From NCBI GenBank assembly GCA_020630045.1, contig JAHDCE010000221.1:1-6893 (forward strand): a stretch of DNA of 6,893 bases, written 5' to 3'. Under the pieces are notes generated by a model. That model worked only from the letters and a program-made list of their open reading frames with translations, searched no databases and was not told where the DNA came from. This document shows, one piece after another, positions 1 through 6,893 of this stretch. How positions within the stretch are numbered: position 1 is the stretch's first letter; every line of letters begins with the position of its first letter. Both the position numbers and the translations under genes were made by a program. The stretch comes from Saprospiraceae bacterium. GTDB lineage: Bacteria > Bacteroidota > Bacteroidia > Chitinophagales > Saprospiraceae.

Positions 1-34
1 AAAACAAATTACTGGATTACAAACACTATTTGCT

Positions 35-3000
35 ATGAGAATCTTTCAAGCATGGGCTATGCTATGCATGTTGCTATTTTGCCTTTCGGCAAATGCACAA
101 AAACAAAAATTCCGATCTTATTCGCTCAGTGAACAAGTCAGTCCTAATCAAATCATCAAATCCTATACCAAGGATGGATTTGTTCCGACAGCGGTTTCAT
201 TTCGAGAAGACCGGTTCGGAAATATTCACATCAAAAATCTCTATAAGAAAAATGGGGTATTATTAGAAGGATGTGATTTGAACATCCATATTCATCCATC
301 CGGTTATGTTTATTTGGTCAATGGAACTGAACTATCCGGAAATACCCGTCATCTCGGTTCAACCGAATCCATTTCCGCCGTAAGGCGATCCATCCATGAA
401 CTGGGACATGGACATGGAATCGAACTTTTCGATTTGGGTTCAAAAAAATTCATTCCCTTCCTAGGGAACGAAAGCATATCCGAACTGGGACAAGTTTGTT
501 ATTTTTCTCCTGATTTATCAGGGAATCTAAATGGTGTGAAACGAGGCGTAAAAATCATCCACAAGCATGATGATCATCCTGAACCTGTACAAGCGATATT
601 AGATATTAGTTCGGGCGAAATCCTTCACACCAATGCTCATTTTCATCATTTTGATGTTGACGTTTCCGTAAATACCTACCACTATGGCCCTCATCCGGTT
701 ACGGTAAATGATGACGGAACCGGAACTCTTTCCTTGATTGATAACGGTAGAGGAATAGAAACGTATCTCGTCCAAAGTACGGGAGCCATCGTTCCGGAGT
801 CCACTGACTTAAGTGACCCTTTTTCAGAACTTACGGGTTTTGAGCGGGGTGTTTTGGATGTCCATCATTGTGTAAGTGTTTCCCATGATTATTTTTCACA
901 AAATTTCGGATGGTCAGGGTTCGGAGGAACCGGCGGTGGCATTCTACGTTGTTATTATGAAACCGGTGTGGACAATGCCTATTACGACCCGGCAAACAAT
1001 ATTTTGGTTTTTGGAGACGCACAAGACGGATCACCACCATTCAGCCAACCGGTTGTCTCTTACGATATCGCCGGACATGAATATGCTCATGGTATTATCG
1101 GTGCTACGGCCAATCTATTTTACAGTGGAGAGTCCGGTGCTATCAATGAATCATATGCGGACATCTTGGGAGTGGCGGTTGAACGCTTTGCCGGAGATTT
1201 TAACTGGACTATCGGCGAAACGGTTGAACCGGGTGGAATAAGATCTTTTTCGGATCCTCAAGCATTCGGTCAGCCATCTTGTTATTTAGGTGATTATTAT
1301 TTCAATACGGGTGGAGGCTCTCCTACGGATAACTTCGGTGTTCATACCAACAGTGGTATCATGAACCATTGGTTCTATTTGGTCGTCGAAGGTGGTTCAG
1401 GGGTAGGGTGTGCAGAATTGACTCCTTACAGTTATAATGTCGAAACAGCTATTGATCTAGCTCTGGGTTCTTCTTTTTCGAATTCATTCGACTTGATGCT
1501 AGATTTGCTTTTTTATGCGCTCACCAATGGATATGTCGGATTGAATACAGAATATCCGGATATGTTGGAAGCCACAGATAAAGCAGCCGAAGACTTAGGG
1601 TATTCTTGTGCGTTCAGAAATAATCTTAGGGAAGCTTGGGCTGCTGTTGGAGTAGGAGATGGGCCGATTGTTCCTTGTCCATTGAATGTAAATTTATTGG
1701 CTGACATCCCTTCCACTCCTTGTGTTGGGTCTGAAATCGAATTTTCGGTCACTCCCGACAACGAGTCTACTTACAATTATGAATGGAACTTTGGAGATGG
1801 CACTATACTTCCTTCGGGTACGGCACAAGAAGCCCATACATATACACAAGCGGGAACTTATACGGTGATTGTAACGCTAGAAGACAATTCCATAACCCCA
1901 TCGCTCATTGTATCCGATCAATTCACATTTACGATATTAGAAGATTGTGATATCACCGGAGGAGGGGATTGTTCTTTGAATGGAGGGGGAACCCAATCTT
2001 TGTGTTTTGGAGCAACATCTATTTCATTATTAGCGACATCATCTGCCGCTTTTGCCGACCCGCCGAATATCTCTTGGGCACTTTCCTCCGGACCTCTTGG
2101 ATTGGATCCGAGTTTATTGTCGATTGACACCTCTGCCCCCAATTCAGCATTCGAACCACTAGTCACCTATAATGGCGGAGATATTTTGCCGGAAGGCGAA
2201 TATATCTTTGAATTTTGTGTCGATTGCGGAGCGAGTGGTAACATCATCAGAAAATGCTCTTATTCCACCATTGTTACAATCAGTCCTCCTGTTGAGCCTG
2301 TCATATATGAAGATGCAGAAATAACGATATGTAATGACCATCTCTTCGAGATCGAAGAGCCGTCGGGTTCCGAAATCATTAATATTGTAGTTTTACCCAA
2401 TGCCCATCTTACAGCAGAATATATTCCGGGAGAAGGGATATATGTTGCCATGAAGCCCGTTTCAAGAGGGCACTCTAATTATTGGAACAACTACTCTCCC
2501 TATTCATATCAATTGTATTATGAATTAAATAACGACGGATGTGTTTCTTACTCAAATGCCATTGATATTTCAATTATTAATACTCAGTATGATGAAAATG
2601 GACGGGTTGAAGGAAGAGTCCTGAACCAAGGAGACTATTGTTCTGGACCTCATAAGAAATTGGATGGTTCTCGTCCCGGAACTCAGTATGTAAATCCTCT
2701 TTGGACTTTAGTGTCTTCTCCTCCCGGTTCAAGTGCTACCGTAGGAACTACTAATACTCGTGGAGACGCCGATATCACTTTAGACGAAGAGGGTTGGTAC
2801 ACTTTTAATTATTCCGTTTCTGGTAATGAGCCTTGTGAACCCAGTGATACGACTATTTCATATTATTTCAATAATATATTAGTCGAGACTCCCAATGTAA
2901 TTATGGCATCAGAAAGCATATGTTCATCCCTTACCGAACCGACGACCTTCACTATCGGAGTACCATCTGAAGAAAACGTGATTTATCAATGGGACGAAAA

Positions 3001-6000
3001 CAATGATGTCCAAATAGATCCACCTCCGGTTATCTCTAATCCAAGTGCAAGTACAACACAAATCACTTTCTATCCGAATGAAAGCGGAGTTGTGGAATTT
3101 CCTATTGGATATTATGGGATTAACTTAATAGGTTCGAAATACTATTTGGATTGGGGCTGTAATAACAACAATGCTGTTATTGTTGAATTTCCGCCAGGAA
3201 CCCCTCATGACCCTGGTGTTTTAATGACTTATTTTATCCAAACGGCATCGGATTACATATTTGAAAATACGGATTGTCTTGAAGGATATTTGCCAAGTGA
3301 AGTGGAAATCACTTTTCCCGGAACAATCGGCGTAGCCAAAATTATTGACATTGCGACGGGGGAAGAAATAGTATGTGACGAAGCCATGTGCTTAAAGGTC
3401 TGTAGAAATGCAGATGCTTGGAATTTGGATGCCGGAGGAACACTTTTATTAGAAGATGATCTCTTTTTCTTCTGTCCACTTTTCCCGGGAAATAATATCA
3501 TAATAGAGCTTCAGAATTATATCATTACGCCTTCAGTAAATGATTTTGACCAAGAATATTTGGTGGAACTCTTAAGTGCTCCTGATGGACATTTACTTCC
3601 GCCCAGCATTTTGGGGATAGGAGAGCAATTAGACGTCACCATTCCAGGAGAATATATATTCGGAATTACACTAAATGTATATGGAGAAGATGGGAATTTA
3701 GTTTGTAGTGATTTTGAGTTTTTAGAAATCAATATAGGTGACGCCTTCCCGGTTTTCGCAGGAGACGACCAGACGGCTTGTCCTGGAGAAATCGTTTATC
3801 TAAACGGCAATTTACCTCCTAGTAATTTTGAAGGTCTTCAAGGAACTTGGCGCCAAGTGAACTGTTCTCCCTGCGAAGCGGTTATCGCCAATCCCAATGA
3901 CGCTAATTCGGCGGTTATAATCCCATCGGATATTTGTGGTCAAACCTTGGACTTTGAATGGACTTACGAATCGGATGGCGATTGTCCGCTCTTTGGAGAC
4001 ATTACATCAATCATCATCCCATCCGAAGAGGATGCCACCTGTGAATGCGACACCTGTGCCACTCCATTGTTTTATGACACGTCTCTTTCTTGGAAAGACG
4101 AGTCAGGAGGCACCATGTTCGTTGACATAGATATTCTTTTGCCTTACGGCGAAACGGGAGCGGGAGCAACCTTTATTTTTTCCCAAGGCAATGTTTTGAC
4201 TGAGGACATTTCCTTCGATGCCGGCCATTTGTTATTCTCTGGCATCCTACAATTCAATACGGATGAAACCGACCTTTGTTTTGACATCACTTTTCCAGGA
4301 GGAACCATATGTCCGCTGACTTATTGTGCATCATTGTGTGAATTGAATCCTGAATTATGTGAAGATGATTGTATTGACAAAGCAATCATCACTTCCCAGA
4401 ATTTGGATTGTGTTCCTTTCGGGGGTGATAGTGAATACACATTCACTTTGGAAATCGAAACCGCAGCCGGGGTTGGAGGAATAATGGTTTCAAGTCCTGA
4501 CGGTACGATTACAGGCTTAGTCGTTCAACAGGGATCGGCAATTGACACATGGAATGTTTCCGGTATATTGACATCCGATTTAAGCCCCGGAGATTCTCCT
4601 TGTCTGATTATTGAATTCGTGGATGGCATTAATTTATGCCCTATTGAAGTTTGTTTAGAACTACCGAATTGCACCTGTACCATTACAAACGTATTTGCTG
4701 ACCCTCCTAATTGCATCAATCCTGGAGAAGAGCTGTGCTTCCCATTGACATTCGACTATACCGGAGCACCTTCCGGGTTAGCCTTTTCATTAGGAGTAGA
4801 TGCTACAGCGGCCGGCCTTGTCGTCACTGATGTTTACAATGTTGCCACAGGTATTAACCTAGCACTTGAAGGTGCGAATGAGTATGCGATTTGTATCGGG
4901 TTTAAAGGAGAATGTACAGACGAAAGTTTCCTTTTTCAACTTAATGGATTCAGCAAAGAGTTCGGATGTTTCTTTACATTTTATGATAAAATGCGGTGTT
5001 GCCCGGTGGAGGACGATTGTAAAGAGGAAATAAAAGGCGTATTCCAAAACATGACTTGTGGTGCAACCGAAAACGGCACCTTCAAATATTATTTTGATAT
5101 CCGTTTATGGGATCCTGACGGCCTAGTAACAGGAGTTTCCGCCACATCTCCAAACGGAAACATTATTGATGTAGTGGTTGACCCTGATTTCATGCCATCA
5201 CTCCCTCCGCTGGTTCAAGTAACCGGTACTTTATTGCCAGAGGATGTAAGCTCCGGCAATGCTTGTGTTATTTTGGAATTCGAGAACCCTAACATTTGTC
5301 CTATTGAGCTGTGTTTGGATTTGCCTAAATGTAGCTGTGCCATAAGTGATACTTTTTCGGAATTTCCGGAATGTGTTGAACCGGGAGTTGAATTCTGCTT
5401 CCCTTTCACATTTAATTATGCCGGTCAAGAAGGTTTGCCCATCAAGTTCTTCTTGGATGCGGCGAATTCTTCCGAAGGATATGTGATGACTAGTGCAACG
5501 AATACTCAAACCGGTGTGGATGAAGTTATGTCCGGTCAAAACGAGTATAAATTATGCTTTGTATACAAAGGAGACTGTAAGGAAGAAACGCACTTGTTCT
5601 TTGACGCAGTTATTGACGGAGTCGATTGTAAAATTTGGGAAATGACGGAAATTCCGTGTTGTTCTCAAATTTGCGACACACCGGAAAACGTGAAAGTATT
5701 GGTAGTGAAACCGACCTCTATTGGCTTACAATGGGATCCGGTTCCGGGTGCATTAAAATATGCGATAAATTATCGAGAAATCGGTGGAAGTTGGCAACAA
5801 ACCACAACGATAAAAATCAGTGTATTAATCAGTGGATTGAATCCCGGAAAAACCTATGAATTCACAGTACAAGCTATTTGTGAATCAGCTTGGTCGGATC
5901 CGAGTGCTCCCGTTAAGGCTACCACGCCTAAAAAGTTCATCAAGTTTAAGGACTTGGAACAAACCGGAATCCAAGTATTTCCCAACCCTACTTCCGGTTC

Positions 6001-6208
6001 CGTTCGAATCATCCATGAGCTTGATGTACAAGGAGAGGTTCTTTTCATCTTATATGACGCCATGGGTCGAGTCGTTCACAGAAAGACTTGCCAAGGTTGC
6101 AATGAAACGAGAATGGATTTGCATGATTTGAGTTCAGGGATTTATTACATAGAAGTCAAACATGAGCGAAAAAGCAGTATGGCTAAAATCGTAAAGACGA
6201 TAGATTAA
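35..6208 (+). CDS. Secreted multidomain M4 (thermolysin-family) zinc metalloprotease with T9SS sorting domain
   Basis: This is a thermolysin-type endopeptidase, expected to be exported by Sec, sent across the outer membrane by T9SS, and to cleave extracellular proteins. Seen in the sequence: a signal peptide at residues 1-21 (cut after ANA); an FTP-like propeptide at about 45-102 and a PepSY-like part at about 110-206; a catalytic domain at about 212-540. Active-site motifs are NAYY (314-317), the zinc site HEYAH (348-352) with third ligand E372 in NESYAD, exactly 20 residues after H352 as in thermolysin, R403 (RSFSDP), D432 and H437 (VHTNSGI). The domain ends at AWAAVGV (534-540). Then come PKD (about 545-635, WNFGDG at 584-589), Ig/PKD-like segments (638-955 and 1240-1330), an unassigned middle, Cys-rich repeats (1336-1876), FN3 (1881-1965) and a sorting domain from 1978. 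Typical secreted M4 enzymes are much shorter. The frame is open upstream to the window edge; ATG 35 is chosen because it begins a complete signal peptide and aligns with the start of the downstream paralogue. The enzyme should be active; its substrate is unknown. Confidence 0.95.
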   Translation: MRIFQAWAMLCMLLFCLSANAQKQKFRSYSLSEQVSPNQIIKSYTKDGFVPTAVSFREDRFGNIHIKNLYKKNGVLLEGCDLNIHIHPSGYVYLVNGTELSGNTRHLGSTESISAVRRSIHELGHGHGIELFDLGSKKFIPFLGNESISELGQVCYFSPDLSGNLNGVKRGVKIIHKHDDHPEPVQAILDISSGEILHTNAHFHHFDVDVSVNTYHYGPHPVTVNDDGTGTLSLIDNGRGIETYLVQSTGAIVPESTDLSDPFSELTGFERGVLDVHHCVSVSHDYFSQNFGWSGFGGTGGGILRCYYETGVDNAYYDPANNILVFGDAQDGSPPFSQPVVSYDIAGHEYAHGIIGATANLFYSGESGAINESYADILGVAVERFAGDFNWTIGETVEPGGIRSFSDPQAFGQPSCYLGDYYFNTGGGSPTDNFGVHTNSGIMNHWFYLVVEGGSGVGCAELTPYSYNVETAIDLALGSSFSNSFDLMLDLLFYALTNGYVGLNTEYPDMLEATDKAAEDLGYSCAFRNNLREAWAAVGVGDGPIVPCPLNVNLLADIPSTPCVGSEIEFSVTPDNESTYNYEWNFGDGTILPSGTAQEAHTYTQAGTYTVIVTLEDNSITPSLIVSDQFTFTILEDCDITGGGDCSLNGGGTQSLCFGATSISLLATSSAAFADPPNISWALSSGPLGLDPSLLSIDTSAPNSAFEPLVTYNGGDILPEGEYIFEFCVDCGASGNIIRKCSYSTIVTISPPVEPVIYEDAEITICNDHLFEIEEPSGSEIINIVVLPNAHLTAEYIPGEGIYVAMKPVSRGHSNYWNNYSPYSYQLYYELNNDGCVSYSNAIDISIINTQYDENGRVEGRVLNQGDYCSGPHKKLDGSRPGTQYVNPLWTLVSSPPGSSATVGTTNTRGDADITLDEEGWYTFNYSVSGNEPCEPSDTTISYYFNNILVETPNVIMASESICSSLTEPTTFTIGVPSEENVIYQWDENNDVQIDPPPVISNPSASTTQITFYPNESGVVEFPIGYYGINLIGSKYYLDWGCNNNNAVIVEFPPGTPHDPGVLMTYFIQTASDYIFENTDCLEGYLPSEVEITFPGTIGVAKIIDIATGEEIVCDEAMCLKVCRNADAWNLDAGGTLLLEDDLFFFCPLFPGNNIIIELQNYIITPSVNDFDQEYLVELLSAPDGHLLPPSILGIGEQLDVTIPGEYIFGITLNVYGEDGNLVCSDFEFLEINIGDAFPVFAGDDQTACPGEIVYLNGNLPPSNFEGLQGTWRQVNCSPCEAVIANPNDANSAVIIPSDICGQTLDFEWTYESDGDCPLFGDITSIIIPSEEDATCECDTCATPLFYDTSLSWKDESGGTMFVDIDILLPYGETGAGATFIFSQGNVLTEDISFDAGHLLFSGILQFNTDETDLCFDITFPGGTICPLTYCASLCELNPELCEDDCIDKAIITSQNLDCVPFGGDSEYTFTLEIETAAGVGGIMVSSPDGTITGLVVQQGSAIDTWNVSGILTSDLSPGDSPCLIIEFVDGINLCPIEVCLELPNCTCTITNVFADPPNCINPGEELCFPLTFDYTGAPSGLAFSLGVDATAAGLVVTDVYNVATGINLALEGANEYAICIGFKGECTDESFLFQLNGFSKEFGCFFTFYDKMRCCPVEDDCKEEIKGVFQNMTCGATENGTFKYYFDIRLWDPDGLVTGVSATSPNGNIIDVVVDPDFMPSLPPLVQVTGTLLPEDVSSGNACVILEFENPNICPIELCLDLPKCSCAISDTFSEFPECVEPGVEFCFPFTFNYAGQEGLPIKFFLDAANSSEGYVMTSATNTQTGVDEVMSGQNEYKLCFVYKGDCKEETHLFFDAVIDGVDCKIWEMTEIPCCSQICDTPENVKVLVVKPTSIGLQWDPVPGALKYAINYREIGGSWQQTTTIKISVLISGLNPGKTYEFTVQAICESAWSDPSAPVKATTPKKFIKFKDLEQTGIQVFPNPTSGSVRIIHELDVQGEVLFILYDAMGRVVHRKTCQGCNETRMDLHDLSSGIYYIEVKHERKSSMAKIVKTID
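668..1654 (+). other. M4 catalytic domain of the large protease (residues about 212-540)
   Basis: The domain opens with the region typical of mature thermolysin-like enzymes (LIDNGRGIETY, around residues 234-243). Compared from memory with thermolysin, H348 and H352 match zinc ligands H142 and H146, E349 the general base E143, E372 the ligand E166, D376 D170, R403 R203, D432 D226 and H437 H231. D344 and E383 match calcium ligands D138 and E177, and E395 matches E190. Residues N390 and T392 sit where thermolysin has D185 and E187, so the double calcium site looks altered. The exact mature N-terminus cannot be read from sequence; the left boundary is approximate. Confidence 0.9.
4040..4363 (+). 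repeat. Half-length Cys-containing module (protein repeat R0, residues 1336-1443)
   Basis: This segment resembles the first half of the two full repeats that follow. It shares an alternating beta-strand pattern, an SGIL turn, a C-h-x-I-x-F strand, and the signature CPLTYC (C1426) matching CPIEVC (C1535) and CPIELC (C1755). The spacing from C1426 to C1535 is 109 residues, about half of the 220 residues between the next two signatures, so the full repeat probably consists of two sub-domains, A and B, and this is an extra A. Similarity is weak outside the signature and was found by eye. Confidence 0.55.
4364..5011 (+). repeat. 14-cysteine module, first copy (protein repeat R1, residues 1444-1659)
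   Basis: The first of two tandem in-frame copies of a ~217-residue extracellular module. It starts with DDC (1444-1446), contains CPIEVCLELPNCTC near the middle (C1535, C1540) and ends in a Cys-Cys pair. Its 14 cysteines correspond one-to-one and in order with those of the next copy. Shared landmarks include SPDG, a strand ending in IEF, PGEELCFP, NEYAIC and KGEC. The DNA of the two copies is clearly diverged, so the duplication is old. An even number of conserved cysteines in a secreted protein suggests disulfide-stabilised beta-sandwich domains. I do not recognise a named family. Confidence 0.8.
5012..5662 (+). repeat. 14-cysteine module, second copy (protein repeat R2, residues 1660-1876)
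   Basis: The second copy starts with DDC (1660-1662), carries CPIELCLDLPKCSC (C1755, C1760) and ends with CC at 1875-1876, immediately before the FN3 domain. All 14 cysteines of the first copy are kept in the same order. Matching landmarks are SPNG, PGVEFCFP, NEYKLC and KGDC. Length differs by only one or two residues from the first copy, with small insertions and deletions in loops (for example a longer loop with PSLPP in this copy). The role is probably binding or spacing between the catalytic part and the cell-surface anchor, which is inference. Confidence 0.8.
5675..5929 (+). other. Fibronectin type III domain (residues 1881-1965)
   Basis: The segment begins with a P-x-N-V-x-V strand, has LQWDPVPGALKYAINYR (the conserved Trp of strand B and Tyr of strand C) and GLNPGKTYEFTVQAIC (the conserved Leu and Tyr before strand F), then ends in a Ser-Asp-Pro-Ser and TTP turn. 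This is the usual FN3 pattern. FN3 domains often sit just before the sorting domain in T9SS cargo, where they act as spacers or carbohydrate/protein-binding units. Confidence 0.85.
5966..6205 (+). other. T9SS type A C-terminal sorting domain (residues 1978-2057)
   Basis: The last 80 residues show the Por/type A sorting signature: VFPNPTSG (1981-1988), a VLFILYDAMGRVV strand pair, a LHDLSSGIYYIEV motif and a short basic end that includes AKIVK. In known T9SS cargo this domain directs passage through the outer-membrane translocon and is usually removed as the protein is attached to surface lipopolysaccharide or released. A Cys pair (CQGC) lies in the loop after the YDAMGR strand. Confidence 0.93.
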
Positions 6209-6246
6209 GACCAAAATTTTCTCCAACAATATTTTTACTTCAAAAC

Positions 6247-6278
6247 GGGATTCCTGATGATTCGTCATCGGGAATCCT
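6247..6278 (+). terminator. UUCG-loop hairpin, probable transcription terminator after the large protease
   Basis: The arms 6247-6260 and 6265-6278 can pair over 14 positions with no mismatch (two are G-U wobbles: T6255-G6270 and G6247-T6278) around a TTCG tetraloop at 6261-6264. The hairpin starts 39 bases after the stop codon. The + strand downstream is pyrimidine-rich (CTTCCCTCCCC) rather than a clean T run; on the - strand the stem is followed by TTTT. It therefore fits a terminator imperfectly and could also protect the mRNA 3' end. The remaining intergenic bases show nothing firm. Confidence 0.6.
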
Positions 6279-6355
6279 TCCCTCCCCAATACCAACAGCG
6301 GATTAAACCCATACCCAAAGTTATTTTTTACTTAACCATGTTTTAATTCAATGCT

Positions 6356-6893
6356 ATGAAAAACTTTCAATTTATTCTACTTCTGTTTTTCGGGAGTATC
6401 AGCTTTATCAGTAAAGCACAAAAGCAATCATTTATCAAATATTCCGGAAAGGAAAAAGTCAGTTTGGACGAAATCGTCCGTTCTTTTTCACATGAAGGAT
6501 TCGTCCCTACGGCGACTTCATTCAGGCAAGATGATTATGGACGAATACACATTCAACATCGCTACAGAAGGGGTAATATTTTCCTAGAAGGTTGTGGCCT
6601 AAATATTCATTTAAATCCTGCCGGGTATGTCTATTTGGTAAATGGAACGCCTCTCAGTGGAGAATTGCGCTCGGACGCTGTTAAAAAATCCGCGGTTTCC
6701 ATCAATCAAGGGCTACAACATTTAGGGGACGGTCACCAGGCAGAAATTTTCGATTATTCTACTAAAAAATTTATTCCCGTAAGGGAACATAATGATTTAT
6801 CAAATATTGGAGAGGCATGTTTCTTCATTCCTGATTTATCAGGAAACTTGGATCATGCCGCCCTAGGAATAAAAGTCTCTTTCAAGACGGAGG
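6356..6893 (+). CDS. N-terminal part of a second, paralogous M4-type metalloprotease precursor (runs off the window)
   Basis: Only 179 complete codons are visible, with no stop before the window edge. Residues 1-21 form a signal peptide (K2, a hydrophobic run with ILLLFF, cut after SKA before Q22). Residues 48-102 match the FTP propeptide of thermolysin-like proteases (GFVPTATSF, LEGCGLNIH, GYVYLVNGT), followed by a PepSY-like stretch (KKFIP, PDLSGNL). The protein aligns without gaps to residues 1-179 of the upstream protease, with 47 of 81 residues identical over 22-102 and about 75 of 158 over 22-179 by hand count. An in-frame TAA at 6344-6346, 12 bases before the ATG, supports this start. 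There is no Shine-Dalgarno-like sequence, as is usual in Bacteroidota. The catalytic domain and any sorting domain lie outside the window, so protease activity is inferred from the paralogue and the propeptide. The gene is separated from its neighbour by 147 bases with a probable terminator, so it may be transcribed independently. Confidence 0.9.
   Translation, partial: MKNFQFILLLFFGSISFISKAQKQSFIKYSGKEKVSLDEIVRSFSHEGFVPTATSFRQDDYGRIHIQHRYRRGNIFLEGCGLNIHLNPAGYVYLVNGTPLSGELRSDAVKKSAVSINQGLQHLGDGHQAEIFDYSTKKFIPVREHNDLSNIGEACFFIPDLSGNLDHAALGIKVSFKTE

Noticed and set aside
26..31. TATTTG-like promoter element before the first gene
   Set aside because: It ends only a few bases before the ATG, has the wrong internal spacing, and too little upstream sequence is available to judge.
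68..97. Possible lipoprotein signal at the cysteines of the signal peptide (C11, C16)
   Set aside because: Neither cysteine is preceded by a proper lipobox, the ANA|Q site fits signal peptidase I, and the paralogue has the same site (SKA|Q) without any cysteine.
876..1241. 121-codon open frame on the + strand inside the protease gene
   Set aside because: It lies in another frame over the M4 active-site region, has no family features, and the overlapped frame shows clear catalytic motifs. It is a shadow frame.
5231..5539. 102-codon open frame on the - strand
   Set aside because: It is antisense to the second Cys-rich repeat, with no recognisable protein features; it reflects codon composition of the real gene.
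4364..5662. A recent DNA duplication or assembly artefact in the Cys-rich repeat region
   Set aside because: The two copies differ widely at the DNA level and share mainly cysteines and strand patterns, so it is an old protein-level duplication.
6322..6329. TATTTTTT as a Bacteroidota -7 element (TAnnTTTG) for the second gene
   Set aside because: It matches all but the last base, but no TTG-type -33 element is found at the right distance upstream; in such AT-rich DNA the match is likely chance.
6351..6359. ATGCTATGA: an upstream ATG overlapping the start of the second gene
   Set aside because: It would encode two residues before a stop; the signal peptide and paralogue alignment fix the start at 6356.

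Overview
The window looks like a piece of a Bacteroidota chromosome. It is AT-rich by eye, its starts lack a purine-rich Shine-Dalgarno sequence, and its main product ends in a typical type IX secretion system (T9SS) C-terminal sorting domain. Nothing in the sequence fixes the genus; a marine or environmental Saprospiria, Chitinophagia or Flavobacteriia relative would fit equally well.

One very long gene (35-6208, 2057 residues) fills about 90% of the window. It encodes a secreted, multidomain thermolysin-family (M4) zinc metalloprotease. In order it has a signal peptide, an FTP/PepSY-like propeptide, a catalytic domain in which I can place every main thermolysin active-site residue, a PKD domain, several Ig/PKD-like beta-sandwich segments, a poorly assignable middle, a cysteine-rich half repeat followed by two full copies of a ~217-residue module with 14 conserved cysteines, a fibronectin type III domain and the T9SS sorting domain.

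After 147 noncoding bases, which hold a strong UUCG-loop hairpin (probable terminator), a second gene starts at 6356 on the same strand and runs off the window edge. It is too short here to include the catalytic domain. Its 179 visible residues align without gaps to the first 179 residues of the big protease (about 47% identity after the signal peptide), so the two form a tandem paralogous pair of M4-type preproproteins. Their products would go through Sec to the periplasm. The first, and by analogy probably the second, would then cross the outer membrane through T9SS to act as surface-attached or released proteases.

I see no mobile element, CRISPR array, RNA gene, or defence or other multi-gene system. 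The points worth pursuing are the 14-cysteine duplicated module, the paralogous tandem pair, and the unusually long stalk on an otherwise intact M4 enzyme.
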